A stretch of DNA of 64,000 nt from Hirsutella rhossiliensis (Eukaryota; Ascomycota; Sordariomycetes; Hypocreales; Ophiocordycipitaceae): the NCBI RefSeq assembly GCF_020360975.1, contig NW_025408685.1, forward strand, positions 248,001-312,000, in the 5' to 3' direction. The notes under the pieces were generated by a model that was given only the letters and a program-made list of their open reading frames with translations, was not told where the DNA came from and did no database searches. Each line of letters starts with the position of its first letter. Position 1 is the stretch's first letter. Below, in pieces: positions 42,546-53,581 of the stretch. The position numbers and the translations under genes were made by a program.

Positions 42546-43831
42546 GGAGCTAGGGAGAGGAGGGAAGGAAAGTAAAAGGGACAAGGCATAACGCAGGACA
42601 CAAACAAGGTCACGGAGAACAAATAGAGGCAGGCACTATCGTAAGAAATAGGTCGCAAGCTAAAGTTGTTGTTTCAAAAAAAGAGATAAACGTTGTAATG
42701 TGTAGAGTAATGGTAATTTTGCAGCGATAAGTTTCGTTAGGAATAGCATCTCGAGAGGGAGAACGGTTTATTTTAGTAAAGGCAAGAGGCGTAAGAGAGC
42801 GATAGGTTTATAGTAGGCAGCTCATTTCTGCATGCGATAGCGGATAGGTCGAGCGGGCGGGTCGGAGGTGCTCGCGACAATAGAGTCAAGAGGGAACCCG
42901 GCTTGGCTGCCGGAGCGGGAACGGGCGGGACGCCGCTCGGTCGAGACGAAGAAGCGGCCGGCGGGGAGAGGAGGAGGGCGGCGGAGCTGACGGTGTCCGA
43001 AGACGAGGAAGGCGGCGAATTCTGCTGCTGCAGCAAGCGCGCCCTCTTCATGGGCGTATCGGCAAGGGCCGGGTGGGAAGTTTAGTGTAAAGAGAAGGGC
43101 CAGTGGCGATGGTGTGTAAGAGAAGTCAAAGGATTCTAAACAAAGACGCAACATGGCGTTAGTGGTAGGTTATATAAGGAGCCTTTGTAAAGAGGGTTAT
43201 AAGATGCGTATAGAGGAGAGTGCAATAAGAGAAGGGAGAACTTTAAAAGGCGGTCTAGTAAGATGTTGAGAGTTTTAAGACAAGCAGGACGCGCGAAGCT
43301 ATATTCGAGGAGAAGCAGGCAGCCCTATTCGCAACACGTGTAAGACATGGTTTTAAACTTCAGCGGGCAAGTGTCTAGGGGCATACGGAAGCTTTGACTG
43401 ATAAGAGCTGGATGACAAGAAGGAAAAGCGTAGCATGCAAAGCATAGGCAAGAAGAAGCCGTCGCGGCGACGTACATATAAGGATCGGCCGAGGCCGTCT
43501 AGCCTATCGCATATAGCAGCAGGCAATGGCGGGCGGGATTAATAGAAAGGCGGCGCCGGTATAATGCAAAGAGCAGCAGCACGCATATAGACATAGTAGA
43601 GAGCTACGAGTAAGATATATAGACTTTTGTAGAGGATCCTATATGCGCAAGAGGGGGCCAGTCAGCAAGATAAGTGCAGGGCGAATAATCGAGGCAAGGA
43701 TTTATCCGCTTTTATTCCACTTACGAGGATTTACGCCGGGGCCTAGTGGCACCATAAGTAGGCAGGGCCAAAGAGGGCAGGTGCAAAGAGAAGACAAGAC
43801 GTCCGTGGGGCTTTGGTAGACCGGTGTCGCA
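42546..43831. other. Spacer inside Helitron copy B, no supported gene
   Basis: About 1.3 kb, A/T-richer and purine-biased. Frames of 60-110 codons near 42773-43154 on both strands are low-complexity and unconvincing. It presumably includes the 3' UTR of the MYND gene. Confidence 0.5.
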
Positions 43832-44416
43832 ATGAAGCCAGCCAACGGAAGGGACCAGTCCGGAGCGGGGGACGGGGCAAGCCCGGCGCCAGAAGCCTGC
43901 GCAGCGCCGTACACAGGACCAGAGTTCCAGCCGACCACAGCAGCGCCGGCACTTGCTAGCGGCGCCCTCGGAGAGAGCAAGAAGAGGCGTCAAGGGGCGC
44001 CTCCGAGGCGAGGCGGGAAGACCGCCAGGACTAGGGAGATGGAGGATCAGCGCAGGCCGAGTCATGCCGCGGGATATCCAGCCTCGGCCGACACCGAGCG
44101 CGGCGGCAACTTGGCTGCCGCCGACACCGAGGGCGGCAGGGCACTGGCTGCCGCAAGGCGTGGCCAGCGCCGTCTCGGCCTCAGGGAAAAGCCAGCGCGC
44201 ACCAAGAGAAATCCGGCCTCTGCCGACAGTAGAGGCCGCCGGTCCTTCGCCGCCGCCGACGAGAAGTTCGGACGTTCCGCGGGACATTCGGCCACAGCCG
44301 ACATGGAGGGCCGCCGGCCCTTCGCCGCCGACGAGAAGTTCGGACGCGCCGCGGGATATCCAGGCTCTGTCGACACCGACGGCGGCAGGGCGCCGGCTGC
44401 CGCAAGGCGGGCCTAG
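43832..44416 (+). CDS. Hypothetical GC-rich repeat protein
   Basis: A 194-codon frame starting MKPANGRDQSGAGDG. The first 75 residues are Ala/Pro/Gly-rich; the rest is made of imperfect repeats such as ADEKFGRSAG and ADEKFGRAAG. A tandem repeat in the DNA keeps several frames open, so openness here is weak evidence for coding. No known domain. Confidence 0.25.
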   Translation: MKPANGRDQSGAGDGASPAPEACAAPYTGPEFQPTTAAPALASGALGESKKRRQGAPPRRGGKTARTREMEDQRRPSHAAGYPASADTERGGNLAAADTEGGRALAAARRGQRRLGLREKPARTKRNPASADSRGRRSFAAADEKFGRSAGHSATADMEGRRPFAADEKFGRAAGYPGSVDTDGGRAPAAARRA

Positions 44417-44600
44417 CGCCGTCTCGGCCTCAGGAAAAGCCAGCGCGCACCGAGGGAAATCCGGCCTCTGCCGACGGTGGAGGCCGCCGGGCCTCGCCGC
44501 CGCCGACGAGAAGTTCGGACGTTCCGCGGGATATTCGGCCACAACCGACTTGGAGGGCCGCCGGCCTTCGCCGCCGTCAAGCGGGACTAGCTCGGCCGTA
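44120..44600 (+). repeat. Tandem duplication, period about 249 bp, with inner repeats
   Basis: GCCGCAAGGCG followed by GCGCCGTCTCGGCCTCAG occurs at 44150 and again at 44399. Inside each unit, GACGAGAAGTTCGGACG with CCGCGGGA is repeated (near 44260, 44330 and 44500). The copies differ by small indels. Confidence 0.7.
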
Positions 44601-44883
44601 GTCTCGATCGGAAGCCAGCACTCGCCGCGAGCCATCCAGTCCCGGCCGGCCAGCAGGGCCGAGATCCCCGCCACAACTCCGGCCGCAGCCGGGCTGCTTG
44701 TTGGCGGCAGAGATAGCGCCTCGGCAGGTACGGTCGTAGAGCGAGGTAAAGGCGTGTAGCGGTGATGGCTAACCGGACGCAGGTAGATCGGCGATAAGAC
44801 GGCAGGCGAGGGAAGAGCAGAAGAGGAAACGCCATCTTAGTAGTGGGCAGGCCGAGCGGAAACGCGCCCGGGTCGGTGAAAGG

Positions 44884-47800
44884 GTGCCGAGACCAAGGGA
44901 GCTGCAGGCCGAGGACCTAGCCAGCGCGCTGCGGCACCTCGACGAGGAGTTCGAGGCGGGCGAGAGGCTGGCTCACGAGCAGACGTGGTGTGCGCCGGTG
45001 CCGCGCGAGAGGCAGGTGAGGACGGTGCGGAAGTTCTACCGGGCGTTCCACGACGCTGGCACGCTGCCGATCGCGACCTGCACGCTATGCTACCGGAAGC
45101 GGGCCAAGGGAGCTGAGGAGATGGCGTGGGAGGGTGGGAGGGTGGTCGCGGAGCGGTGTTGCGGGGGGCGGGCGGTCCCCGTTCGGGTGCCAAGCCTGCT
45201 TCCCGGAGGGCAGGCCGGTGGCGGTCTGCGCAGAGTGCGCGCGATGGGCCGGGCGTGAGGGGGCGTCGCCGGCCATGCACCTCCATGGGCGGCTCGGCTG
45301 CGAGCACGCGTACCCCGACGAGCTAAAGGACCTCACGCCGCTCGAGGAGAAGCTCATCTCGCTCAACTCGTGCTACGGCTTCGTGACGAAGTATAGCATC
45401 CCCGGCGGCCAGAGGCAGAGCGTGAGGTACCCGAGGCACGTCAAGGGCCATATCACGGTGTTCCCGAACGACGTGCAGGGCCTGGCTGCCAAGGTGCTCC
45501 CGCACCCGCTGGTCCGGGTCATGGACGAGATCCACGTCTCGTGGCAGGGCGCTGAGAGGCCCGGGCCGCGGGACCTATCAGGCCTGCTGTCGGTAAGGCG
45601 GTCGGCGGTCGAGAGGGCGCTGGCCTGGCTCAGGAGAACAACCCGCTCTACGGCGAGGTCGAGATCGACGCGGCGGAGATAGCCAGCTGGGGCGCCGCCG
45701 CACGGGGTGCCGCCGGTGGTGTGCGAGCGGCTGGAGCGAAACGAGCCGTCGGCGCGGGAGAGGACGCAGACGGCGCAGGTGGTGCCGCCGTCGGAGCGGG
45801 CCATGGACGACGGAGGCGCGGCCGAGATCGAGGAGGTCCTCGCGATGCTAAGGCAGGGCCAGGACCCCGCCGAGGGGAGCCGCGACGTCGGGCTCACGTG
45901 CGAGGACGACGACAGGGACGGCGCTAGGCCCGAAGAGGACGGGGATGTAATCAATGAGGTAACGTCTTCCGGCATGTTCCCGTTAGATGGGGCGCCAGAT
46001 GTGGCCGACGCCGAGAAGATTCGCTTCGCCCGCGACGCGGTCGGGCCCGAGGGAGCGCGCGCCAGCCCGAGGACGTGGGTAGGGACGGCGGCCAGAGGGG
46101 CGGCGGGCGACGGCGGCGACGGCGAGCCGTACATACAGGTGCGACGCGGCGAGGATTTCGCCGACTCGGCGGACGCCTCCTTCTTTGCAAAGGCCTTTCC
46201 GACCCTGTTCCCATTTGGCTTAGGCGGGCCGAGGCTCGCCGACGAGGACGCCGCGGGAGAGCGCGGGCCTAGCGTCGGGAACCAGGGCGCCCAGGCGGAG
46301 CGGGTTGCAGAGGGCCTTATGTCGACGCGGAACATGAAGCTCCAGGCATGGGCCGACGTCGTGCTGCGGCGTCACGGCGGCCGGTTCGCGACGCACCCTA
46401 TCTTCGCCTTCCTTGTCTTTAACATGGGCGTGCGGTCTAAGAACCGCCAGGCCAGCATGCTAGGCGTAGCGAGGAAGAACTTCGCAAGGGTCGAGGGCCT
46501 ACTAAAGTCGTTAACGGCGCAGAGGCTCGAGGCGGCGAGGCCGAGCTCGAGGCCACAGGTAAGACTAGCGACGACGGGGTAAAGAGCTCCTCCGGTCCCT
46601 CTCCGTGTTCGGCTACCGGCAGCCAATGTCGAGGAGAGCCGCCTTAGTATGCGGAAGAAGATACTATCCTCATCGTTAGGTACGGGGTGCCGGCTATCTG
46701 GTTCACGCTGAACCCGAACGACATTACGAACCTAGTAAAGTTACGGCTAGCGGCGCACCGCGGCCGCGACCCCGACGAGGCCGAGGCCTTCCTAAGTGAC
46801 CTAGGGACCGCGTATAAGCGGACGCGGCTGGCCATATCGGACCCGATGAGCTCGGCCGTCTTCTTCCACCGGGAGATGACGCTCTTCTTCGAGCACTACG
46901 TCAACGTCGGGGAGGAGTCGGTGTTCGGCCACGTCGGCGCATACTACGGGGCGGTAGAGACCAACGAGCGAGGCGCCCTCCACATCCACGGGCTCCTCTG
47001 GCTAAGGGGCAACGCGGGCATTGGCGACGCGCTCGCCGGCCCGGACGCGGAGGAGCAGGCGGCGTACCGGGAGCGCATCGTCCGCTACGTAGATAGCGTC
47101 TTCTCTGAGGTAAGGCGGCCGCCTTAACACAACCCCCCGATGCCCCCTATCTGGGTCAGGCTGAGGGGCCTAAGCTGAACCGAGGCCGCAGGAGCTAGAC
47201 GCAGAAGGTTACTGTGCCATGCAGGCAGAGCGGTCGGCCACGGCGGACATATCGTCGCGGCTCGACGACGTCGCGCGCTTCACGGACACCTTCGACGAGG
47301 AGGCCAACTTCTGCGCGGGCGCGACGCAGATCCATACGCATAGCGCGACCTGCGTAAAATACTCGCTCGGCGTGGGGCGCGGAAGGGGACCTCTGCCGGT
47401 TTAAGGCGCCGTGGAGGTTGGTGGAGGACGGCGCTGACGGCGGACGGGGTGCTCGAGATCCGGCGGACGCATAGCATGGTGAACCGGTGGAACAGGGCGA
47501 TGGCAGTGGGGCTACGACACAACCACGACATCTCGTTCATCGCGACGCAGCGCAAGACCATGGCCCTAATCTACTATATTACTAACTATGCGACGAAGGT
47601 AGAGGACCCGGTGTGGAAGCGTGTGGCCGCCGCGGCCGAGTTCCTTCCTGTGCTAGAGCCGACGGGAGAGGGCAACAGAAGTGGCGCCGACCGCGACGCC
47701 GGCCGGGAGGGCGGGGCCGAAGGGGTAGCGACGGCGGCGGACCCCGTAGGGGAATAAGACGAGAACGTTCCTGCTTAAGGCGGCGAATCGAGTCTTTACG

Positions 47801-50773
47801 GAGCGGCCGCTGTCGCAGGTCGAGGTGATCGCGCACCTCCTAGGGTACCCGGCGGAGTTTAGCAGCGGCTCAGCGTGGGCGTATATAAACGCAAACCAGC
47901 TCTACTGGGCCGTCTTCCGCCGGTGGCGGCACCTCCGACGGGCGAGCGGCGCCGAGGCGACGGGCGACGCGCCGGACGAGACGGTCGTCGTCGAGGAGGC
48001 TGGCCTGAGGATCCCTCTCGTCGAGGCCTACCGGCACCGGGGCGAGCTCCTGCGGGCCTCTGCCTTTATGACTACGCATCGCTTGTAAGGTTAAAGCAAA
48101 ACGGCAGCGGCGCCGACGGTATGGCGGGGTGGGGGGAGGGACCCTTCCCGGAGAGCTGGGCGTCGGGGAAGGGCTGGGTGCAGGCGCTTAGGCGGCCGGG
48201 TTGCGGGGCGACTGTATGCGTCGACGGATACCTCAGCAAGGAGTTCAGCGAGGAAGACGACGAGTCGTGCCACCGGAGGTGCGTACTATAAGACGGGGGG
48301 CGCCTAAGAGGAAGGCAGAGCAGCTAGGGGCATCGGCTAACAGCATCTAGGGCGGCGGTGCAGCACCTGGCCCTATTCGTGCCGTGGGAGTCCTTCCTCG
48401 GCGAGGAGGCAGGCGACATTAACAACATCTGGGCACGGGCGCGGGAGTCGCTGGCGCCGAGGGTCGCGCGGCTCGCAGACAACGTGCAGCTCCTCCGGCG
48501 GTCGGCGGAGGACGCGAAGCGCGACGCCAAGCAGTGGGCCGCCACGGCCGAGGAGGGCGGTATGACGGCGCCGCAGGCCGACGACGAAGGCAGGGGGGCG
48601 GCCGAAGGGGGCGAGGAGGCATACCGCGCCGGCGGGGCGGGCGACGCGGCCCGGCTCATCGACGTCGTCCGGACGCCGCCAGCGCGGGACAAGTCACGGC
48701 GCAGTCAACAGAGCTGCTAGCGATGACGCAGCAGCTCTGCCGGTTCCAGCAGTCGGCGCTCGGGTCGGCGGCCGAGCTCGCGGCGACGGTGGTGGCGGAC
48801 GAGAGGGCAGGCAGGCGGGTGAACCTACCGGGCTCGGCGCTGTCGGGGCGGCACTGCCGCGGCAAGAAGAGGTGCGGGCCATCAAGTCGCAGCAGAGGAG
48901 CGCGGCGCGGGGCGGGAGCGGGCGATCCAGGGCATCCAGGGCGGCGGGGCGGCGGCGGGCGTCGGGGCCGACCGCGGCGCGGCCCTTCGCGGGGTGATGG
49001 GGGGCTTCGGCGAGGACGACATCGACGTAACGGCGGCCGACGGCGACGCAGACGCAGGCACGGCGGCGGGGATGCGCGTGCGGCTCGGCCCGTCGAGCTC
49101 GTTCGTCGCCGCCGGCAGGAGCTGGCGGGCCAGCTCACGCTCAACGAGAAGCAGGCCATCGCCCTCCTAATCGTGTGCCGGCAACTCGACCGAATCCGGC
49201 AGGGCGACGACGCAGGCGGCGACGGTGGTGGCCAGCTCTGCCTATTCATCGGCGGCGAGGGCGGCACCGGCAAGTCGCGCGTCATCGAGGCGCTCGTCGA
49301 GCTGCTCGCCCGGAGGGACCTATCGAGCCGGGTACTGGTTACGGCGACGTCGGGGACGGCGGCAGCGCGGATCAACGGCATCACGCTGCACTCGGCCTGC
49401 GGCCTTACGGTCGGCCAGGGCGGCCGGGCGGGAGGGCGACGAGGACATTGACGGCGTACGGCTGGCGGGCCAGGGCGAGCGCTTCGTCGACGGCCGGTCG
49501 CGGATGGACTGGCAGGAGAAGGAGGTGCTGGTGATCGACGAGGTCAGCATGCTCGGGGCGCGGACGCTGCACGCCGCCAACGAGCAGCTCTGCCGGCTGC
49601 GGGGGTCGGCGCGGGACTTCGGCGGCATCCCGGTAGTGATCCTCTGCGGCGACTTCCACCAGTTCCGGCCGGTGCAGGAACGGTCGATCCTGCTGCCGAG
49701 CGCGGCGGTGGCGTGGGACGAGGACGGGGCGTTCGCGGCCGAGCAGCGGCGGCAGCACGACAAGGCGCACGCGCTGTGGCGGCGCTTCACGACGGTCGTC
49801 ATGCTAGACGAGCAGATGCGGGCCGCCGGCGACCCGGAGCTGCGGCGGCTGCTCGGGCGGATCCGCCGGGGCGAGCAGGACCGGTCGGACCTAGAGCTGC
49901 TCAACTCGAGATGCTACCGGCCGGGCAGGCGGATCCCGTGGGAGACGGGCCTGACGGTGGTGACGCCGCTCAACCGGAACCGCTGGAACCTCAACCTAGA
50001 GGCGGCGCTCGCGTTCCGGGAGAGGCGGCGGACGGCGGCGCGCGTCTTCCTCTCCGAGCATAAGTGGAGGGACGGCGTGCCGACGGAAGAGGAGGCGGTG
50101 CTAATGCTAGGCCAGGGCGACGACAGCGCGACCCCGGTGCCGGCCGTCTTCCTCTTCGTGCCAGGCATGCCGGTCGTCGTGAACCAGAACACGCACCAGG
50201 GGCTGAAGCTTGTGAACGGGGCCGGGTACACGGCGGTGGACGTCATCCCCGACCGCGCCTTCCCGGCCACCGCGTCTCGGCGGAGCTCATCATGCACTTC
50301 GGCCGCCGGCGGGCATCGTGCTGGCCTCGGAGACGACCAAGGACTTCCACTTCGTCGGGATGCCTGCCGGGACGATCCTGCTAACGCCCATCAGCGTCAA
50401 GATCACAGCGCAGCGGAAGCGGCCATGGCAGCGCAACGACGTCAGCCGGAGGGGCCTGCCGTGCGCCGCGGCCTTCGCCTGCACCGACTATAAGGTGCAG
50501 GGCGGGACGCTAGAGCGCGTGGCGCTGGAGCTGCGGGGGGCGAGGATGACGACGGTCGAGGGGAGGGCGGTGCCGTCGTCGTGCGACCCGTATAGCCTAT
50601 ACGTGCAGCTGTCGCGGTGCCCGACGCTCGACGGCATCATGCTCGTATCAGAGGTGCGGGAGCGGGACCTAGTGGGGAACCGGGTGCCTGAGGAGATGAC
50701 GGCAGCGCAGGCCCGGCTAGAGGAGCTTAGCAGGCAGACAACACAGGAGGCGGCCGACTGGCTCCGCAGGTAA
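44884..50773 (+). pseudogene. Helitron family 2 Rep-helicase, copy B (frameshifted, spliced, very GC-rich)
   Basis: Same architecture as copy A. The zinc-binding start is more complete (CTLCYRKR, CQACFPEGRPVAVCAEC), followed by EEKLISLNSCYGFVTKY, then a long linker and FPTLFPFGLGG. The Helitron_like_N block has IWFTLNPNDITNLVKLRLAA. The HUH site ALHIHGLLWL is near 46975 and the Tyr pair YYITNYATK near 47570. The helicase has GGEGGTGKSRVIEAL, VLVIDEVSMLG, CGDFHQFRPV and YVQLSRCPTLDGIML and ends cleanly at 50773. An 82-nt intron is at 47110-47191. Single-base losses (for example near 45640, where copy A has one more G) break the frame repeatedly. The start shown uses the first codon of the conserved block; the true ATG lies upstream or across an intron. 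Confidence 0.87.
47110..47191 (+). other. Conserved intron in Helitron family 2 Rep-helicase, copy B
   Basis: 82 nt, GTAAGG to CGCAG, between VDSVFSE and ELDAEGYCAMQ; same place and length as 37454-37535 in copy A. Confidence 0.75.
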
Positions 50774-51132
50774 CGCAGGCGCCCTGCATTTTCCACACTT
50801 CTGACGTAAAAGGAGTGTAGGTAAGGGCCAGGAGGACGGGCGAAGGGGTGGTCTGTGGAGGCGTGTGGTCTATGGCGGAGTTAGAAGCCGGGCCGGCTTG
50901 GGCACCTTCCTCTATGTGGTCTGCGGCGGCGTATGGTCTACGGAGGCGTTGGAAGCGAACTGCGCAGCTGGAACTAAAAGGGGCAGCAAGGGGGCAGGGC
51001 ATTATTTATTTTTATTTATTAACGAATGAAAAGCGAGAACATCGACGAATGAAAAGCGAGAAAAGAACAACCGACGAATCAAAAGCGAGAACGCCAGCGA
51101 ATCAGAGGGCGGCATTTGCGGGGGGGAAATCG

Positions 51133-51396
51133 ATGGCGAAATTTTTTTCTCCCCGGGGAGGAACCCTAAGAACCTTTCGTCACTCGTTCCTCGTTCCTCA
51201 AGGCACTCGTTCCTCGTTCCTCAAGGCATGGCGAATTTTTTTTCTCCCCGGGGAGGAACCCTAAGAACCTTTCGTCACTCGTTCCTCGTTCCTCAAGGCA
51301 TGGCGAATTTTTTTTCTCCCCGGGGAGGAACCCTAAGAACCTTTCGTCACTCGTTCCTCGTTCCTCAAGGCACTCGTTCCTCGTTCCTCAAGGCAC
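51133..51396 (+). repeat. 72-bp tandem repeats near the end of Helitron copy B
   Basis: Units beginning ATGGCGAA start at 51133, 51228 and 51300. Each has a T run, CTCCCCGGGGAGGAACCC, AAGAACCTTTCGTCACTCG and TTCCTCGTTCCTCAAGGCA. The first unit has an extra 23-bp CACTCGTTCC block. They keep a plus-strand frame open with repeated FSPRGGTLRTFRHS, but this is a by-product of the repeat. Confidence 0.88.
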
Positions 51397-51464
51397 AAAA
51401 AGTGCTGCCGAGAGGGCGGGGTCTGCGGGGCACGTTAGAAGGCCTTTCGTTCCTCAAGGCATAG

Positions 51465-51483
51465 AACGCCCTTCGGGCTGAAT
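51465..51483 (+). repeat. Family 2 Helitron 3' hairpin
   Basis: AACGCCCTTCGGGCTGAAT, with GCCC-TTC-GGGC as stem and loop. Identical to 30751-30769; unrelated sequence follows both. Confidence 0.7.
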
Positions 51484-51560
51484 AACCGTCATATGCATGG
51501 CATCTCTCATTTCCTTTGACAAAAAGTGCTGCCGAGTCGAGATAATGAGCCAAGCAAATT

Positions 51561-52325
51561 CTACCAGTTTTCTCTCTCGCCGGGTCGAGCTACTCTAAAC
51601 CCATCCCATGTACCACTTTGACGCCGTGTATAGACGAAGTTAATCGTCTTAGTCGGGCTCTCGAGGAATCGCTTAACAGACTGACCATCACGGTGGCGAA
51701 GTACGATAGCAAACCTTTCGCGAACCGCCTTTTTGCTCTTCCACGTTACCCCTTCGATCCCTTGAATTAGCCGGGGCCCAATTTTCTCCAAGACAGACTG
51801 GTTATCGTAGTAAATAGCATATGTCGACACCCCACGTCCCTCTCGGCGAAGAAGTCTTGCTGGATCTTGGATCGATAGGGACTCAGACGATCTAATAGCA
51901 TCGTAAATATGCAAGGTAATTCCAGAACCCTCAAGGTGAACCTCTGAATTGGCTTTATCGAATGTGTGGGGCTTCAAGGAATGAAGTAAGGTTTGCTTTG
52001 TGAATTGAACGTCCCGCCCCAGTCGTTAGTGAGCAATGCTAGGTACGCTCCTTGTGTCTTTCCTTGAGACTTTGATGAGATCTTTGCCGATCAAGCACGG
52101 GACTGGTTGTTTGTTGATATGCCCATATGTTATATCAACAACTTCTTGAAGCCAAGCTTCGTCCTTGAACAAATGGGCCCATATACTTGCAGATTCCTTG
52201 ATCCTTGATGGAACTTCGCGGTGGTTCTGCGTTTTCAAAAGCGAGTCTTTCGATAACGGTGAGAGGTAGCTCACGATTTGAATGAAAATATCGTATGGAG
52301 TTCTTGTCAGAGCCGAAGCAACCAT
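51561..52325 (-). CDS. F-box-like protein, two exons
   Basis: Exon 1 (52325-52047) and exon 2 (51995-51561) join over a 51-nt intron (52046-51996) that starts GTACCT, has a CTAAC branch site and ends AAAG. The product has 237 residues. The N-terminus, TPYDIFIQIVSYLSPLSKDSLLK with SASIWAHLFKDEAWLQEVV, follows the pattern of fungal F-box proteins, where the motif binds Skp1 in an SCF ubiquitin ligase and the rest selects the substrate. The C-terminal part has no recognisable repeats and few relatives that I can name. A TATATATA box lies about 66 nt upstream of the ATG. The frame is intact and the base composition differs sharply from the Helitron beside it, so this is host DNA. Confidence 0.6.
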
Positions 52326-52388
52326 TTTTCAAGGACTTATAGGAGAGCTGTGTGCACATAACTCTTCAGTCATGTGGTGTTCATACCC

Positions 52389-52398
52389 ATTATATATA
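52389..52398 (-). promoter_or_regulatory. TATA-like element of the F-box-like gene
   Basis: TATATATAAT on the minus strand, about 64-73 nt upstream of ATG 52325, in otherwise mixed-composition DNA. Confidence 0.4.
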
Positions 52399-52679
52399 CA
52401 CAGAGCTCTTCTGGGGAAAACAGCAAGTATCAGCCAAGTGCATTAAGCTGCTTTATGACAATGTTGGCTCTGGAAAAGCCTGAGGCTTCTATTAATTAAC
52501 ACAGCCGAAATCAGCCATTTTCATATCACGCACTGGACCTCGTAAGGCACGGCGTAAACACCAGCAATCACGACAGCAGTCTCCGCACTTGTTGCCCTTG
52601 AGCCATACTGGTTTCTGATTTCGCCGCGTGTTGCACTCTGGATCACATGATATCCATTAAGTCACCTTCACTCATTTAG
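52399..52679. other. Short intergenic stretch, no gene
   Basis: Lies between the F-box-like gene promoter and the 3' side of the ankyrin gene; no frame or motif stands out. Confidence 0.5.
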
Positions 52680-53188
52680 CGGACTCCTTTCTTCCTTTTC
52701 CATGTACTCAGCGCTCGAAGAGCCACCTTCACATGACCGTCGGGACTGTGCTTTCTCCTCAGCGGTCTCGCAAAGTCGACAGGGAGCATAAGACGGTCCC
52801 GCTCGATGCATGCCAAAACTTGTCGGCCCCGTGCCTCAATAGGATCTCTACGTTTGCAGGCGGCCCCACAAAGCTGCCTCCATGAGAGGAGTGCGGCCGT
52901 TGATGTCTGCGGCGTTCGCATCGGCACCCTTGGAGAGAAGAAGGTCAACCGTCTTAGGGTACTGCTCGCACGCAGCCATGTGCAGAGCAGTCGTCCCAGA
53001 TATCTCCACCGCGGCTTCCCTCAAGCTTGTCTTCTCGTCCTCATCATCGGACGCCTCGCTAAGCAGCCCGTCCCATGAGTCAACTCCATGCAGAAAGATT
53101 TTCGCATCGGAATGGGTCCCAAGGTACTTTCGAACATATGGGACGTTACCCTGCACTATCTGTGTCACCACGGTGTCGATCGTCCTGT
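52680..53188 (-). pseudogene. Ankyrin-repeat gene, split by a LINE insertion
   Basis: On the minus strand from the LINE junction the frame reads TIDTVVTQIVQGNVPYVRKY, an acidic loop (SEASDDEDEKTS), then two ankyrin units: GTTALHMAACEQYPKTVDLL and GADANAADINGRTPLMEAAL. The frame stops near 52848 but continues in another frame with VDFARPLRRKHSPDGH to about 52680. Ankyrin repeats mediate protein binding. The 5' part of the gene should lie beyond 57901, where minus-strand DNA continues across the target duplication, but I could not identify its exons with confidence. Function beyond protein binding is not readable. Confidence 0.65.
53174..53188 (+). repeat. Target-site duplication of the second LINE, left copy
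   Basis: TGTCGATCGTCCTGT, repeated exactly at 57887-57901. Confidence 0.88.
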
Positions 53189-53581
53189 TTCGCCTCCGTG
53201 AGCAGGGGTGGCCAGAACATCTCGCTCGATGGGCTGGTTCTTTCATGCATGACCGCTCGGCGCGCGTCAGATACCAGGACACTACCACGCCCAGCTCGCC
53301 TCTCCAATGCGGCCTCCCCCAGGGATCACCAGTCTCGCCCATCCTTTTTCTGTTGTACACGGAACCAATTTACCGCCTAGGGAAGCCGAAGGGGCGCTTC
53401 GGCTACGCAGACGACACGGGTATCCTATGCATAGGTAACTCCCTGGAGAAGACAGCCGAGAGAGCGTCGCGCTATGTAAACGAACTTGTGGCCTGGGGCG
53501 CCGCCAACGGCATCGCCTTCGACCCGATGAAGACTGAGGTCATGCATTTCTGTCGAAGCAAACCTAAAGTTGCCCCGCCTA

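Larger units (their letters stand above)
41641..51483 (+). mobile_element. Helitron, family 2, copy B (about 9.8 kb)
   Basis: Begins at a stem-loop and GCGCAAAGGGCCTTGAGGAACG (41655) and ends at a GCCCTTCGGGC hairpin (51468-51478). It lies directly after copy A in the same orientation. It carries a MYND-finger gene, a GC-rich repeat ORF and a Rep-helicase gene whose third codon positions are almost always G or C, unlike copy A. Confidence 0.72.

Noticed and set aside
43721..44674. 317-codon minus-strand frame
   Set aside because: Open because of a GC-rich tandem repeat; composition is repetitive and no domain is visible.
51133..51396. CRISPR-like regular repeats
   Set aside because: Units are directly adjacent, without unique spacers, in a eukaryotic transposon end.
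50848..51464. Two plus-strand frames with repeated FSPRGGTLRTF segments
   Set aside because: By-product of 72-bp tandem repeats, a multiple of three, not a protein family.
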